DNA of 64,000 bases, from positions 243,325 through 307,324 of the forward strand of contig NZ_JALBGD010000005.1 in NCBI RefSeq assembly GCF_023507705.1. Direction: 5' to 3'. The position numbers and the translations under genes were made by a program. The stretch's first letter is position 1, and every line of letters begins with the position of its first letter. Below are positions 18,205-26,158 of this stretch, one piece after another. Under the pieces are notes generated by a model. That model ran no database searches, had not been told where the DNA came from, and saw nothing but the letters and a program-made list of their open reading frames with translations. This DNA comes from Stappia sp. WLB 29 (lineage in GTDB: Bacteria; Pseudomonadota; Alphaproteobacteria; Rhizobiales; Stappiaceae).

Positions 18205-18289
18205 AGCGGGGCCAGGAGAGGGCGGAGCGTTCCTGCAAGGTTTCGCAAGATCTCGAGAACGGGGAAACAAGATCCTTGCGCAAGGAACG

Positions 18290-18318
18290 TTGACGCGGCC
18301 TGCCCCGTGGACTATCAG
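18290..18318 (+). promoter_or_regulatory. Promoter of metZ
   Basis: TTGACG (18290-18295), a 17-bp spacer and TATCAG (18313-18318) put the start of transcription just ahead of the SAM-II aptamer. Confidence 0.6.
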
Positions 18319-18331
18319 GATCGTCGAATTC

Positions 18332-18392
18332 CGTGGTGATTTGAGCCGGCCGGCTTGCAGCCACGTTAAACAAGTCGCTAAACAGGCCGGGT
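18332..18392 (+). ncRNA. SAM-II riboswitch
   Basis: The aptamer has stem P1 CGTGG/CCACG (18332-18336 with 18361-18365), the conserved GATTTGA (18338-18344), TTGCAGCCACG and TTAAACAAGTCGCTAAACAGG. The loop segment GCCGGCC can pair with GGCCGG (18385-18390) to make the P2 pseudoknot. These are the defining elements of SAM-II, which is common upstream of methionine genes in alphaproteobacteria. It controls metZ by sensing S-adenosylmethionine. Confidence 0.95.
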
Positions 18393-18428
18393 TGCAAAGA
18401 CCCCGGCCCATTCACGGCCGGGGTTTTT
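18385..18428 (+). terminator. SAM-controlled intrinsic terminator with competing antiterminator
   Basis: CCCCGGCC (18401-18408) pairs with GGCCGGGG (18416-18423), followed by TTTTT (18424-18428), directly before the metZ Shine-Dalgarno. The same CCCGGCC can instead pair with GGCCGGG (18385-18391), which is also the 3' strand of the aptamer pseudoknot. SAM binding would hold that strand and free the terminator. Confidence 0.85.
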
Positions 18429-18444
18429 GCGTTTGGAGAACGGC

Positions 18445-19641
18445 ATGACGACGAACAGGCACGGCTGGCACCCCGAGACGACCCTGGTGCATAGCGGAAC
18501 GACACGCTCCCCTTACGGGGAGACCTCCGAGGCGATGTACCTGACCCAGGGCTTCGTCTACGCAACGGCCGAGGCGGCCGAGGCGCGGTTCAACGGCGAC
18601 GATCCCGGCTTCGTCTATTCGCGCTACGCCAACCCGACCGTCGCGATGTTCGAGACCCGCATCGCCGCGCTGGAAGGCGCGGAAGCGGCGCGGGCCACGG
18701 CGAGCGGCATGGCCGCCGTCAACCTGGCGCTGATGGCCTGCTGCAAGGCCGGCGACCATGTGGTCGCGGCCAAGGCGCTGTTCGGCTCCTGCCGCTACAT
18801 CGTCGAGACCCTGCTGCCGCGCTTCGGCGTGTCGGCGACGCTGGTCGACGGCACCGACCTCGACGCCTGGCGCGCCGCCATCCGCCCGGAGACGGTCGCC
18901 TGCTTCCTGGAAAGCCCGACCAACCCGACGCTGGAGGTGATCGACATCGCCGCCGTCGCCGAGATGGCCCATGCGGTCGGGGCGAAGCTCATCGTCGACA
19001 ACGTCTTCGCCACGCCGATCTGGCAGTCGCCGCTGGCGCTGGGCGCCGACATCGTCGTCTATTCCGCCACCAAGCATATCGACGGCCAGGGCCGGTGCCT
19101 GGGCGGCGTGGTGCTGGGTACCGAGGAGTGGATCACCGACGAGGTGATGCCCTTCATGAAGCATACCGGCCCGTCGATGAGCCCGTTCAACGCCTGGGTG
19201 ATGCTGAAGGGACTGGAGACGCTGGCCCTGCGCGTGGAGCGCCAGACCCGCACCGCCTCGCGGCTGGCCGACGTGCTGGCCGAGCATCCGGCGGTGGCGC
19301 GGCTGATCTATCCCGGCCGGGCCGACCACCCGCAGGCCGAGGTGGTGCGCCGCCAGATGAAGGCCGGTTCGACCATGCTGGCGCTGGAGCTGAAGGGCGG
19401 CAAGGCTGCTGCCTTCCGCGCCTCCAACGCGCTCAGAATAGTCAAGATGTCCAACAATCTGGGCGATGCCCGCAGCCTCATCACCCATCCGGCGACGACG
19501 ACGCACCAGTCGGTCGCCGAAGAGGCGAGGCTGGAGCTGGGCATCACCGACGGGCTGCTGCGCCTGTCGGTCGGGCTGGAGCACGAGGACGACCTGGCGG
19601 CGGACCTGCTGACCGCGCTGGATGTGGCGCAGAACGCCTGA
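18445..19641 (+). CDS. metZ: O-succinylhomoserine sulfhydrylase
   Basis: 398 aa from the ATG at 18445, chosen because TGGAGA sits 5-10 bp upstream; an ATG at 18427 lies in the terminator tail. This is a Cys/Met-metabolism PLP enzyme: YSRYANPTV near the start, SGMAAVNLAL (phosphate-binding region), and the PLP-lysine motif SATKHIDGQGRCLGG. It makes homocysteine from O-succinylhomoserine and sulfide in the cytosol. The SAM-II riboswitch upstream fits its place in methionine synthesis. It converges on the phosphatidyltransferase gene. Confidence 0.96.
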   Translation: MTTNRHGWHPETTLVHSGTTRSPYGETSEAMYLTQGFVYATAEAAEARFNGDDPGFVYSRYANPTVAMFETRIAALEGAEAARATASGMAAVNLALMACCKAGDHVVAAKALFGSCRYIVETLLPRFGVSATLVDGTDLDAWRAAIRPETVACFLESPTNPTLEVIDIAAVAEMAHAVGAKLIVDNVFATPIWQSPLALGADIVVYSATKHIDGQGRCLGGVVLGTEEWITDEVMPFMKHTGPSMSPFNAWVMLKGLETLALRVERQTRTASRLADVLAEHPAVARLIYPGRADHPQAEVVRRQMKAGSTMLALELKGGKAAAFRASNALRIVKMSNNLGDARSLITHPATTTHQSVAEEARLELGITDGLLRLSVGLEHEDDLAADLLTALDVAQNA

Positions 19642-19648
19642 TGGACGC

Positions 19649-20251
19649 TTAAAGCAGCCGCGCCACCATGACGAGACGCGCGGTCGCCGAGACCGCGCAG
19701 ACCGCCGCGAAGCCCCAGGCGATGGGCGCGAAGGCGGCCGGAAACAGGCAGAAGGCGAGGAAGACGGCAATCGTCTCCGCGCCCTCTGCCAGCCCGCCGA
19801 GATAATAGAGCGACTTCGCCCCTTGCGCGTTGGTCGACAGCCCGCGCTTTTCCGCCATGATCGCGAAGCCGAGGAAACTCGCCCCGTTCATGTAGAAGCC
19901 GAGCAGCAACGCGCTGGCCGCCAGCGCGTTGGCGGCCGGGTCTGCCAGCGCGAAGGCGAAGGGGATCGCCCCGTAGAAGAAGAAATCCAGCACGATGTCG
20001 AGATAGCCGCCGCGATCCGTGCGGGCGCGGGCGCGCGCCACCGCGCCGTCGAGCCCGTCGGCCAGCCGGTTGGCGAGGATCAGCAGGGCGGCCAGCAGCG
20101 GGGCGCCCGCCCAGACGGCAAGGGCGGCGGCGATGCCGCAGGCAAAGCCGGCGAGCGTCACCGCATCGGCCTTGACCCCGACGGCTGCAAGGCGCCGGCC
20201 GGCGGCATTGAGCACCGGGTCGATCAGCGGCCGCAGGCGTGCATCGAACAT
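19649..20251 (-). CDS. CDP-alcohol phosphatidyltransferase family protein
   Basis: 200 aa from the ATG at 20251, which has AAGGA upstream; an earlier ATG at 20326 would add an unlikely Pro/Arg-rich stretch. The catalytic CDP-alcohol motif is visible as DGLDGAVARARARTDRGGYL followed by DIVLDF, i.e. D-G-x2-A-R-x8-G-x3-D-x3-D in loose form. About six membrane helices are expected. These enzymes transfer a phosphatidyl group from CDP-diacylglycerol to an alcohol; the acceptor cannot be assigned. It lies between metZ and apaG on the opposite strand. Confidence 0.88.
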   Translation of the reverse strand: MFDARLRPLIDPVLNAAGRRLAAVGVKADAVTLAGFACGIAAALAVWAGAPLLAALLILANRLADGLDGAVARARARTDRGGYLDIVLDFFFYGAIPFAFALADPAANALAASALLLGFYMNGASFLGFAIMAEKRGLSTNAQGAKSLYYLGGLAEGAETIAVFLAFCLFPAAFAPIAWGFAAVCAVSATARLVMVARLL

Positions 20252-20365
20252 GGGCGGTTCCTTCGGCGGGCAGGACGGCCCGCCTCCAAGGCAATGCCGC
20301 GGACGGGCACCGCGCGCAAGCGGCACGGCGGTAAAATCCGCCTCACGGATCGGCGATCCGGCGCC

Positions 20366-20476
20366 CGCGCAAGGGGCTGGAAAACCGGGCGAACCGGATT
20401 AGATTGCGGAAACACCGGTGAGAGCCCGGTGCGTCGGCGGCGGGGCCGCGACGACAGACGAGGCGGAAGGACAGGC
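20366..20476 (+). ncRNA. Possible cobalamin-riboswitch-like leader of apaG (weak)
   Basis: The leader contains, in order, GGCGCCC...GGGGC, GGATTAGA, GCGGAAACACCGGTGAGAG then CCCGGTGCG, and GCCGCGACGACAG. This resembles the cobalamin core GGAA-n-GGTG-nnA-CC-nnn-GC and CCCGCnACTGT. The B12-box equivalent near 20460-20476 is poor, and the downstream gene is not a usual B12 target. Kept as a low-confidence candidate. Confidence 0.25.
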
Positions 20477-20869
20477 ATGTACCGGGCGGTGACGCGCGAT
20501 ATCCAGGTGACGGTCGAGCCGCACTATCTCGCGGACGAATCCAGCCCGGACGAGGGCCGCTTCGTGTGGGCCTATTCGGTCGACATCGTCAATCTCGGCC
20601 TCGATACGGTGCGCCTGCGCGCCCGCCACTGGCGCATCGTCGATGCGCTGGGCCGGCTGGAGGAGGTGCGGGGCCTCGGCGTCGTCGGCGAGCAGCCGGT
20701 GCTCGCGCCCGGCGAGCGGTTCGAATACACCTCCGGCTGCCCCTTGCGCACCAGCTCCGGCATGATGGAGGGCAGCTACGAGATGGAGACGGTGGACGGC
20801 GAGCGCTTCGACGTCGCGATCCCGGCCTTCTCGCTCGACATTCCCGGCCTGGCGCGCAGCATCAACTGA
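20477..20869 (+). CDS. apaG: ApaG-domain protein
   Basis: 130 aa, normal ApaG length, from the ATG at 20477 with GGAAGGA upstream. The Ig-like fold is recognised by FVWAYSVDIVNLG, RARHWRIVDALGRLEEV, VVGEQPVLAPGERFEYTSG and SGMMEGSYEM. ApaG is a cytosolic protein of uncertain role, linked to Co2+/Mg2+ tolerance in Salmonella and to nucleotide binding. Linkage to metZ is often seen in this group. It is not obviously co-transcribed with the PACE gene downstream, which has its own leader. Confidence 0.93.
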   Translation: MYRAVTRDIQVTVEPHYLADESSPDEGRFVWAYSVDIVNLGLDTVRLRARHWRIVDALGRLEEVRGLGVVGEQPVLAPGERFEYTSGCPLRTSSGMMEGSYEMETVDGERFDVAIPAFSLDIPGLARSIN

Positions 20870-20962
20870 CCTGCGGGACCGCCGCGAGACCGGCGCCTGC
20901 TGCAGATCTGCCCTGCCGGTGCCGCCCTTGAACGGGGAGGGGAGGCAGTTATATCAAGGCCC

Positions 20963-21042
20963 TGAGGACGACCTCACCTGGAAGCGGCACACTTCGCGTC
21001 CGGGCAGATCGGCCGGGACGACCCGGTTTGCAACACCGGGAG
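20963..21042 (+). ncRNA. Guanidine-II (mini-ykkC) riboswitch upstream of a PACE transporter
   Basis: Two hairpins carry identical ACGA tetraloops flanked by GG/CC: TGAGG-ACGA-CCTCA (20963-20976) and CCGGG-ACGA-CCCGG (21013-21026), joined by a 36-nt linker. Paired ACGR-loop hairpins define the guanidine-II class. The 3' strand of hairpin 2 (CCCGGT, 21022-21027) can alternatively pair with ACCGGG (21035-21040), which overlaps the GGGAG Shine-Dalgarno (21038-21042). Guanidine-stabilised hairpin 2 would free the ribosome site, giving an ON switch. The assignment is by motif; no folding was run. Confidence 0.85.
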
Positions 21043-21048
21043 CTTCCC

Positions 21049-21480
21049 ATGCGCTCGACCCTCGACCGTATCCGCCACGCCCTTGCCTTCGAGATCATCG
21101 GCCTTGCCATCGTCACGCCGCTCGGCGCGCTCCTGTTCGGCCTTGCGCTGGCCGACATGGGCGTGATCGGCATTGCCGCGGCGACCCTCGCGACGGCGTG
21201 GACCTATGTCTACAATCTCGGCTTCGACCATGCGCTGATGGCGCTGCGCGGCGACACGGCCAAGAGCCTGCGCCTGCGCATCGCCCATGCGCTGCTGTTC
21301 GAGTTCGGCCTCCTGGCCATCTTGGTGCCGCCGATCGCCTGGTATCTGGAGATCGGCCTCCTCGAGGCACTGGTGATGGATGCGGCGCTGGCATCGTTCT
21401 ACGTGGTCTATGCCTTCATCTTCAACCTGGCCTACGACACGCTGTTTCCGGTGCCGCGCCCGGCCTTGCAGGACGGGTAG
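21049..21480 (+). CDS. PACE-family efflux transporter (AceI-like), predicted guanidine-responsive
   Basis: 143 aa from the ATG at 21049, with GGGAG 6 bp upstream. Four membrane helices are arranged as two tandem bacterial-transmembrane-pair units: DRIRHALAFEIIGLAIVTPL and a second LRIAHALLFEFGLLAILVPP, each followed by a helix with YNLGFDHAL or FNLAYDTLFP. The membrane-embedded Glu (HALAFE) corresponds to the proton-coupling Glu of AceI. PACE pumps export chlorhexidine and short diamines. The guanidine-II RNA upstream suggests guanidinium or a related cation as substrate; that is inference. Confidence 0.9.
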   Translation: MRSTLDRIRHALAFEIIGLAIVTPLGALLFGLALADMGVIGIAAATLATAWTYVYNLGFDHALMALRGDTAKSLRLRIAHALLFEFGLLAILVPPIAWYLEIGLLEALVMDAALASFYVVYAFIFNLAYDTLFPVPRPALQDG

Positions 21481-21663
21481 GGCACGCAGGGCACACGCGC
21501 CCTCGGCGGTTTTCGTCGACCATGCACATGTATTTGCGGCGGCGGGCGGACGGCCCGTCGCCGTTTCGTTAAAAGGACGAAACCAACCGCGTCGTGTAAA
21601 CCACGTATAAATACTACGAAGTTTATGGTCGATCTCTTAGACGGGCGAATCGTGGATCGTCTG

Positions 21664-21678
21664 TTAACGTGCGTTTAC
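21664..21678 (+). promoter_or_regulatory. Possible CtrA box upstream of the first GGDEF-EAL gene
   Basis: TTAA (21664-21667), seven bases, then TTAC (21675-21678): one mismatch from the CtrA consensus TTAA-N7-TTAA, 68 bp before the start codon. Confidence 0.35.
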
Positions 21679-21745
21679 CTTTCGGGGTGTTTCTGGAGAC
21701 GGTTGCGGTGTCCAACGAGGCGGGTGCCGGCTGAGGGGAATAGGG

Positions 21746-23830
21746 ATGCACAACACGGTGAGAGATCCCGGCGCCCTGGCGCTGCCGCCGTCGCAGCTGC
21801 ATCTGCTTGCCTACCGGTCGACCTTCGAAACCGCTTCCGTCCGCATCCTGTTCTGCGACCGCAAGCTGATCGTGCGCGACGTCAATCCTGCCTTGCTGGA
21901 GACGGAAGGGCTCGACAGGAGCGCCTTCGTCGGCCGTCCCCTTTCCGAGGTGATGGGCAAGGCGGTGTTCGAGCGCCGGTTGCCGCAGGTCGAGGCGGCG
22001 CTGGCGGGCCAGGCGCAGACCGCGGTGGAATGGGGCCTGCGCCGCGCCACCCGCGGCCAGTTGCTGCGCATCCGCCACGAGCCGGTGCGCGACGAGGCCG
22101 GCCAGGTGATCGGCGTGCTGCTGACCATGGAGGACCGCACCGACCTGCACAAGCTGGAGCAGCGCGTGTCGATGCAGGACGAGGTCATCCGCCAGACCTC
22201 GGACGCGCTGGCTGTGGTCGACCGCGCGTTCAACTTCCTGTGGGCCAATCCCGCCTATGCGATGATCTGGAACCGCCTGCCGGAGGAAGTCGTGGGCGTG
22301 CCGGTGCCCGACGTCATCGGCATGGACGGGTTCGAGGAACGGGTGCTGCCGCATCTGACCCGCTGCTTCGCCGGCGAGGTGGTGCAGTACGACCTCGTCA
22401 GACCCCGCGCGGACGGGGAGGAAACCCATTTTTCCGTGCGGCTGGAGCCGCTGAAAGGCGAGGGCGACATCCTGATCGGCGCCATCGTCAACATGCGCGA
22501 CGTCACCGAGACGGCGCAACTCGACCGCCGCATGCGCCGCCAGGCCCTGCTGGACACGCTGACGGAGCTCGCCAACCGCCATGCGCTGGAGAGCGAGATC
22601 GGCCGGCGCATCGAGCTCTGCACCCAGCACAGCGGCGGCAGCGAGGCTTGCCGCACGGCGCTGCTGCTGGTCGATCTCGACGACTTCAAGGTGGTCAACG
22701 ACCTGGCCGGTCACACGGCGGGCGACGCGCTGCTGCGGCAGGTCGCGAGCCTGCTGAAGAGCCTCGATCCGAACGCCTTCGTCGCGCGTCTGGGCGGCGA
22801 CGAATTCGCGCTGGTCGCCGACGTCGCCGACGAGGCGGGGTCCGTTGCCCTGGGCGAGAGGGTGGTCCATTCGATCGAGGCGGTCGGATTCTCCTGGAAC
22901 GGCGAGCTGTTTTCCATCGGCGCCAGCGTCGGCATCGCGCTGCTCGACCGCGCGGCCTTCGCCGCCTCGACGCCGGCCGTGCAGGACGTGCTGAACTGGG
23001 CCGACCGCGCCTGCCTCGTCGCCAAGGAAAAAGGCGGCGCGCGCCTGTCGGTGTTCCATGCCGACGACGACGAGATGCATGCGAGATTCGAGGAAATCGG
23101 CAATTTGCAGGTGGTGCAGAACGCGCTGCAGCACGACCGGTTCGAGCTGTTCTTGATGCCGGTCGCCCCGGTCGACGATACCAGCCGCCCCTGGCATGAG
23201 GTGCTGCTGCGCGTTCTGTCGGAAGATGGGCGGCCGCTGCCGCCGGCCGGGTTCATCACCGCCGCCGAACGCCACGGGGTGATGAACCGGGTCGACCGCT
23301 GGGTGGTGGAGACCGTGCTGCAGCGCCTGCCGGACCTGCCGGCCGACGCGCATCTGTCCATCAACCTGTCGGGCCAGTCTGTCGGCGACCCGATCTTCTG
23401 CGATTTTCTTCTCTCGGCCCTGGACGCGGCCGCGGTCGCTCCGGGCCGGCTCGCCTTCGAGATCACCGAGACCTCTGCCGTGCGCTCGATGGAGACGGCG
23501 CTGGAACTGATCGCCGGCCTAAAGGCGCGGGGCGTCGGCGTGGTGCTCGACGATTTCGGCTCGGGCCTGTCGTCCTTCGGCTACCTGCGCCGTTTCGACG
23601 TCGACATGCTGAAGATCGACGGCAACATCATCGGCAATGTCCGCGAGGACAAGGTGCAGCAGACCATCGTCGCCGGCATCGTCGCCGTGGCCGAGGTCAT
23701 GCAGGTTCGTGTCGTAGCGGAATATGTGGAGGACCGGGAGACGCTGGAGGTCTTGCGGGGTCTCGGCGTCAGTCTCGTGCAGGGATTTTATATCGGAAGG
23801 CCCGTATCCTGGGCGGATGTATTCGAATGA
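21746..23830 (+). CDS. PAS-PAS-GGDEF-EAL protein (c-di-GMP synthase/phosphodiesterase), copy 1
   Basis: 694 aa and no membrane segment, so cytosolic. Two PAS-like regions (about 25-135 and 150-260) precede GGDEF (intact RLGGDEF at about residue 348) and EAL. No RxxD inhibitory site precedes GGDEF. The EAL signature reads EVLLRV (about 485) but the other metal and catalytic residues look kept: SINLSG, EITET, DDFGSG (about 601), LKIDG and AEYVED. It may make and/or cleave cyclic di-GMP. The next gene is a clear paralogue in the same orientation. Confidence 0.92.
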   Translation: MHNTVRDPGALALPPSQLHLLAYRSTFETASVRILFCDRKLIVRDVNPALLETEGLDRSAFVGRPLSEVMGKAVFERRLPQVEAALAGQAQTAVEWGLRRATRGQLLRIRHEPVRDEAGQVIGVLLTMEDRTDLHKLEQRVSMQDEVIRQTSDALAVVDRAFNFLWANPAYAMIWNRLPEEVVGVPVPDVIGMDGFEERVLPHLTRCFAGEVVQYDLVRPRADGEETHFSVRLEPLKGEGDILIGAIVNMRDVTETAQLDRRMRRQALLDTLTELANRHALESEIGRRIELCTQHSGGSEACRTALLLVDLDDFKVVNDLAGHTAGDALLRQVASLLKSLDPNAFVARLGGDEFALVADVADEAGSVALGERVVHSIEAVGFSWNGELFSIGASVGIALLDRAAFAASTPAVQDVLNWADRACLVAKEKGGARLSVFHADDDEMHARFEEIGNLQVVQNALQHDRFELFLMPVAPVDDTSRPWHEVLLRVLSEDGRPLPPAGFITAAERHGVMNRVDRWVVETVLQRLPDLPADAHLSINLSGQSVGDPIFCDFLLSALDAAAVAPGRLAFEITETSAVRSMETALELIAGLKARGVGVVLDDFGSGLSSFGYLRRFDVDMLKIDGNIIGNVREDKVQQTIVAGIVAVAEVMQVRVVAEYVEDRETLEVLRGLGVSLVQGFYIGRPVSWADVFE

Positions 23831-23954
23831 CGCGGGTCGGTTACTCTCCCAACTGTGATAGAGATTCCCGTCATGGTAGAGGTTGGACGGACTGATCGCG
23901 CCGGACGAACCGGCCGGTGCGGTCCGGAACCGGAAACGGACGGGGAAGGCTGAA

Positions 23955-26114
23955 ATGGCATATGGGCCCCGTGGCATGAGCGGCAGCGCTCTGAGCAGTC
24001 TCGAAGACGTGCCCGAGCTTCAAGCGGGCCAGGAGGCGCCGACGCAGGCGGCAGTCCCGGGCGGGGCATGGCCGATCTCCGTCGACCGCGAAGTCGTGCG
24101 TTCCGCGGTCATCGAGATGAACCGCGCCGGCATGTTCGTATGCGACCGCGACTACCGGATCTGGGATGTCGACGGCGCCTTTCTGGACATGGAGAATCTG
24201 GACCGCCAGGAGGTCATCGGCCGGCATCTTGCCGAGATCGTCGGCCCGCGCGTCTTCTCCTTGCGAAAGCCGCATATCGACAATGCCTTTGCCGGCCAGG
24301 CCTGCCGCCTGCGCGTGCAGGGCATACGTGCGCGCATGGTCGGGCGCCTGTTCGAGGTGTCGATCCAGCCGGTCGAGGCGCCCGGCGGCGACGTCGCCTG
24401 CGTCGTCGTGTCGGTCCGCGACGTCAGCCAGTTCGAGGCGATGACCGAGCGGCTGTCGCTGCACGAGGAAATCGTGCGCCAGACCACCGACCGCATCTCG
24501 GTGATCGGCACGGACTTCCGCTACAAGTTCACCAATGCCGCCAACGCCGCCTTCTACGGCATGCAGCCGGAAGAGTTCCGGGGGCTGCATGTCAGCGAAC
24601 TCATCGGCAACGAACGGTTCGACGGACGCGCGCGCGACTATTTCCTGCGCTGCTTTGCGGGGGCGTCGGTCGAGTACGAGCACGATCTCGTCGCCCCTGC
24701 CGGGGAAACGCGCTCCCTGCGGGTGCGCATGGATCCGTATCGCGACGCCGACGGCACCGTTTCCGCCGCCATCGTCGTGATGCGAGACATCACGGCGGCC
24801 AGCCTGATGGAAAGGGAGCTGCGGCGGCAGGCGCGCGAGGACGCGCTGACCGGGCTTGCCAACCGGCACGCGCTGCAGGCCGAACTGGAAGACGTGATCG
24901 CCCGTGCGGGTGCTGACGGCGAGACGGCGGCGCTCCTGACCATCGATCTCGACGACTTCAAGATCGTCAACGACATTTCCGGCCATGTCGGGGGCGATGC
25001 GCTGCTGTGCCAGATCGCCGGCCTGCTGAAGAGCCGAGAGGCGGACGGGCGGGTGCGCTGCGCCCGGCTCGGCGGCGACGAGTTCGCCGTGGTGCTGCAC
25101 GGGGCGGACGCGAAGGAGGCTCTGGCCTTCGGCAACCGGCTCGTCCACGATCTTGCCGCCATGCGCTTTGCCTGGGGAGGCGTCACCCACGCCGTCGCCG
25201 CCAGCGTCGGGATCGCCCTGATCGAACCGCAGGCGGAAGGCGGCCTGCCGCTGACCTGCTTCGAACTGCTGAACCGCGCGGACCGCGCCTGCCTGTACGG
25301 CAAGGAGATCGGCGGAGCGCGGACCGTGGTGTTCCGCCCCGACGCGGAGGAGATGATCGCCCGCCAGATGGATGTCGGCAATGTCCGGATCGTCTCGGAG
25401 GCGGCGGAGAACGGGCGCTTCCAGCTCCATACGATGCCGATCCTGCCGGTCGACGGGCGCAGTCCGCCGATGCGCGAAGTGTTGCTGCGGGTGATCGACG
25501 AGGACGGGCGGGTGCTGGCGCCGGCCGCGCTGATCGGCTCGGCCGAGCGGCACGGCTTGATGCCGCGCATCGACCGCTGGGTGGTCTCGACCGTGCTCGC
25601 CAATGTCGACAAGGTGGAGGCCGGCACGCGGCTGTCGATCAACCTGTCGGGCCTGTCGGTCGGCGATCCGGACTTCAAGGACTTCCTGCTCGGCGCGCTC
25701 GACCGGCACCCGGACGCGGCAAAGCGCCTGTGCTTCGAGATCACCGAGACGGCGGCGGTCAGGAGCCTTGCCACCGCGCAGGCGCTGACCGGCGAGCTGC
25801 GCCGGCGCGGCTGCGGCGTCATTCTCGATGACTTCGGCTCGGGCCTGTCGTCCTTCGCTTATCTGCGTCATTTCCCCGTCGATGCGCTGAAGATCGACGG
25901 CGCGATCATCGGCGATGTCGTCCATGACGGCTTCCAGCAGACGGTGGTTGCCGGGCTGGTCGCCATCGCCGCGAAGCTCGGCGTCGGCGTCATCGCCGAA
26001 TATGTCGAGACGGCGGAAATGCAGACCGTGCTGCGCGACCTCGGGGTGACGCAGGTGCAGGGCTTTCACGTCGGCCGGCCGGCGCCCTGGGTCGGCTACG
26101 GCCTGGCGGGCTGA
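23955..26114 (+). CDS. PAS-PAS-GGDEF-EAL protein, copy 2 (paralogue of preceding gene)
   Basis: 719 aa from the ATG at 23955, which has AAGG upstream; an in-frame ATG at 23883 is less likely. Domain order equals copy 1: two PAS-like regions, GGDEF (RLGGDEF, about 371) and EAL with EVLLRV (about 508), SINLSGLSVGDPDF, EITET, DDFGSG (about 624), LKIDG and AEYVET. Matching stretches in both copies (SAERHG, RIDRWVV, VQGF..GRP) show a tandem duplication that has since diverged, mainly in the sensory half. Cyclic di-GMP turnover is expected; sensing input unknown. Confidence 0.92.
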   Translation: MAYGPRGMSGSALSSLEDVPELQAGQEAPTQAAVPGGAWPISVDREVVRSAVIEMNRAGMFVCDRDYRIWDVDGAFLDMENLDRQEVIGRHLAEIVGPRVFSLRKPHIDNAFAGQACRLRVQGIRARMVGRLFEVSIQPVEAPGGDVACVVVSVRDVSQFEAMTERLSLHEEIVRQTTDRISVIGTDFRYKFTNAANAAFYGMQPEEFRGLHVSELIGNERFDGRARDYFLRCFAGASVEYEHDLVAPAGETRSLRVRMDPYRDADGTVSAAIVVMRDITAASLMERELRRQAREDALTGLANRHALQAELEDVIARAGADGETAALLTIDLDDFKIVNDISGHVGGDALLCQIAGLLKSREADGRVRCARLGGDEFAVVLHGADAKEALAFGNRLVHDLAAMRFAWGGVTHAVAASVGIALIEPQAEGGLPLTCFELLNRADRACLYGKEIGGARTVVFRPDAEEMIARQMDVGNVRIVSEAAENGRFQLHTMPILPVDGRSPPMREVLLRVIDEDGRVLAPAALIGSAERHGLMPRIDRWVVSTVLANVDKVEAGTRLSINLSGLSVGDPDFKDFLLGALDRHPDAAKRLCFEITETAAVRSLATAQALTGELRRRGCGVILDDFGSGLSSFAYLRHFPVDALKIDGAIIGDVVHDGFQQTVVAGLVAIAAKLGVGVIAEYVETAEMQTVLRDLGVTQVQGFHVGRPAPWVGYGLAG

Positions 26115-26158
26115 AAGCGAAGGATGGCGAGGGGACGGGCGCGGCGAGGCGCCCGCCG

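Noticed and set aside
14683-18411. 1242-codon minus-strand open frame
   Set aside because: It is antisense to the RND permease. His/Arg/Asp/Gln-rich shadow frames of this kind appear opposite most real genes here because of high third-position GC.
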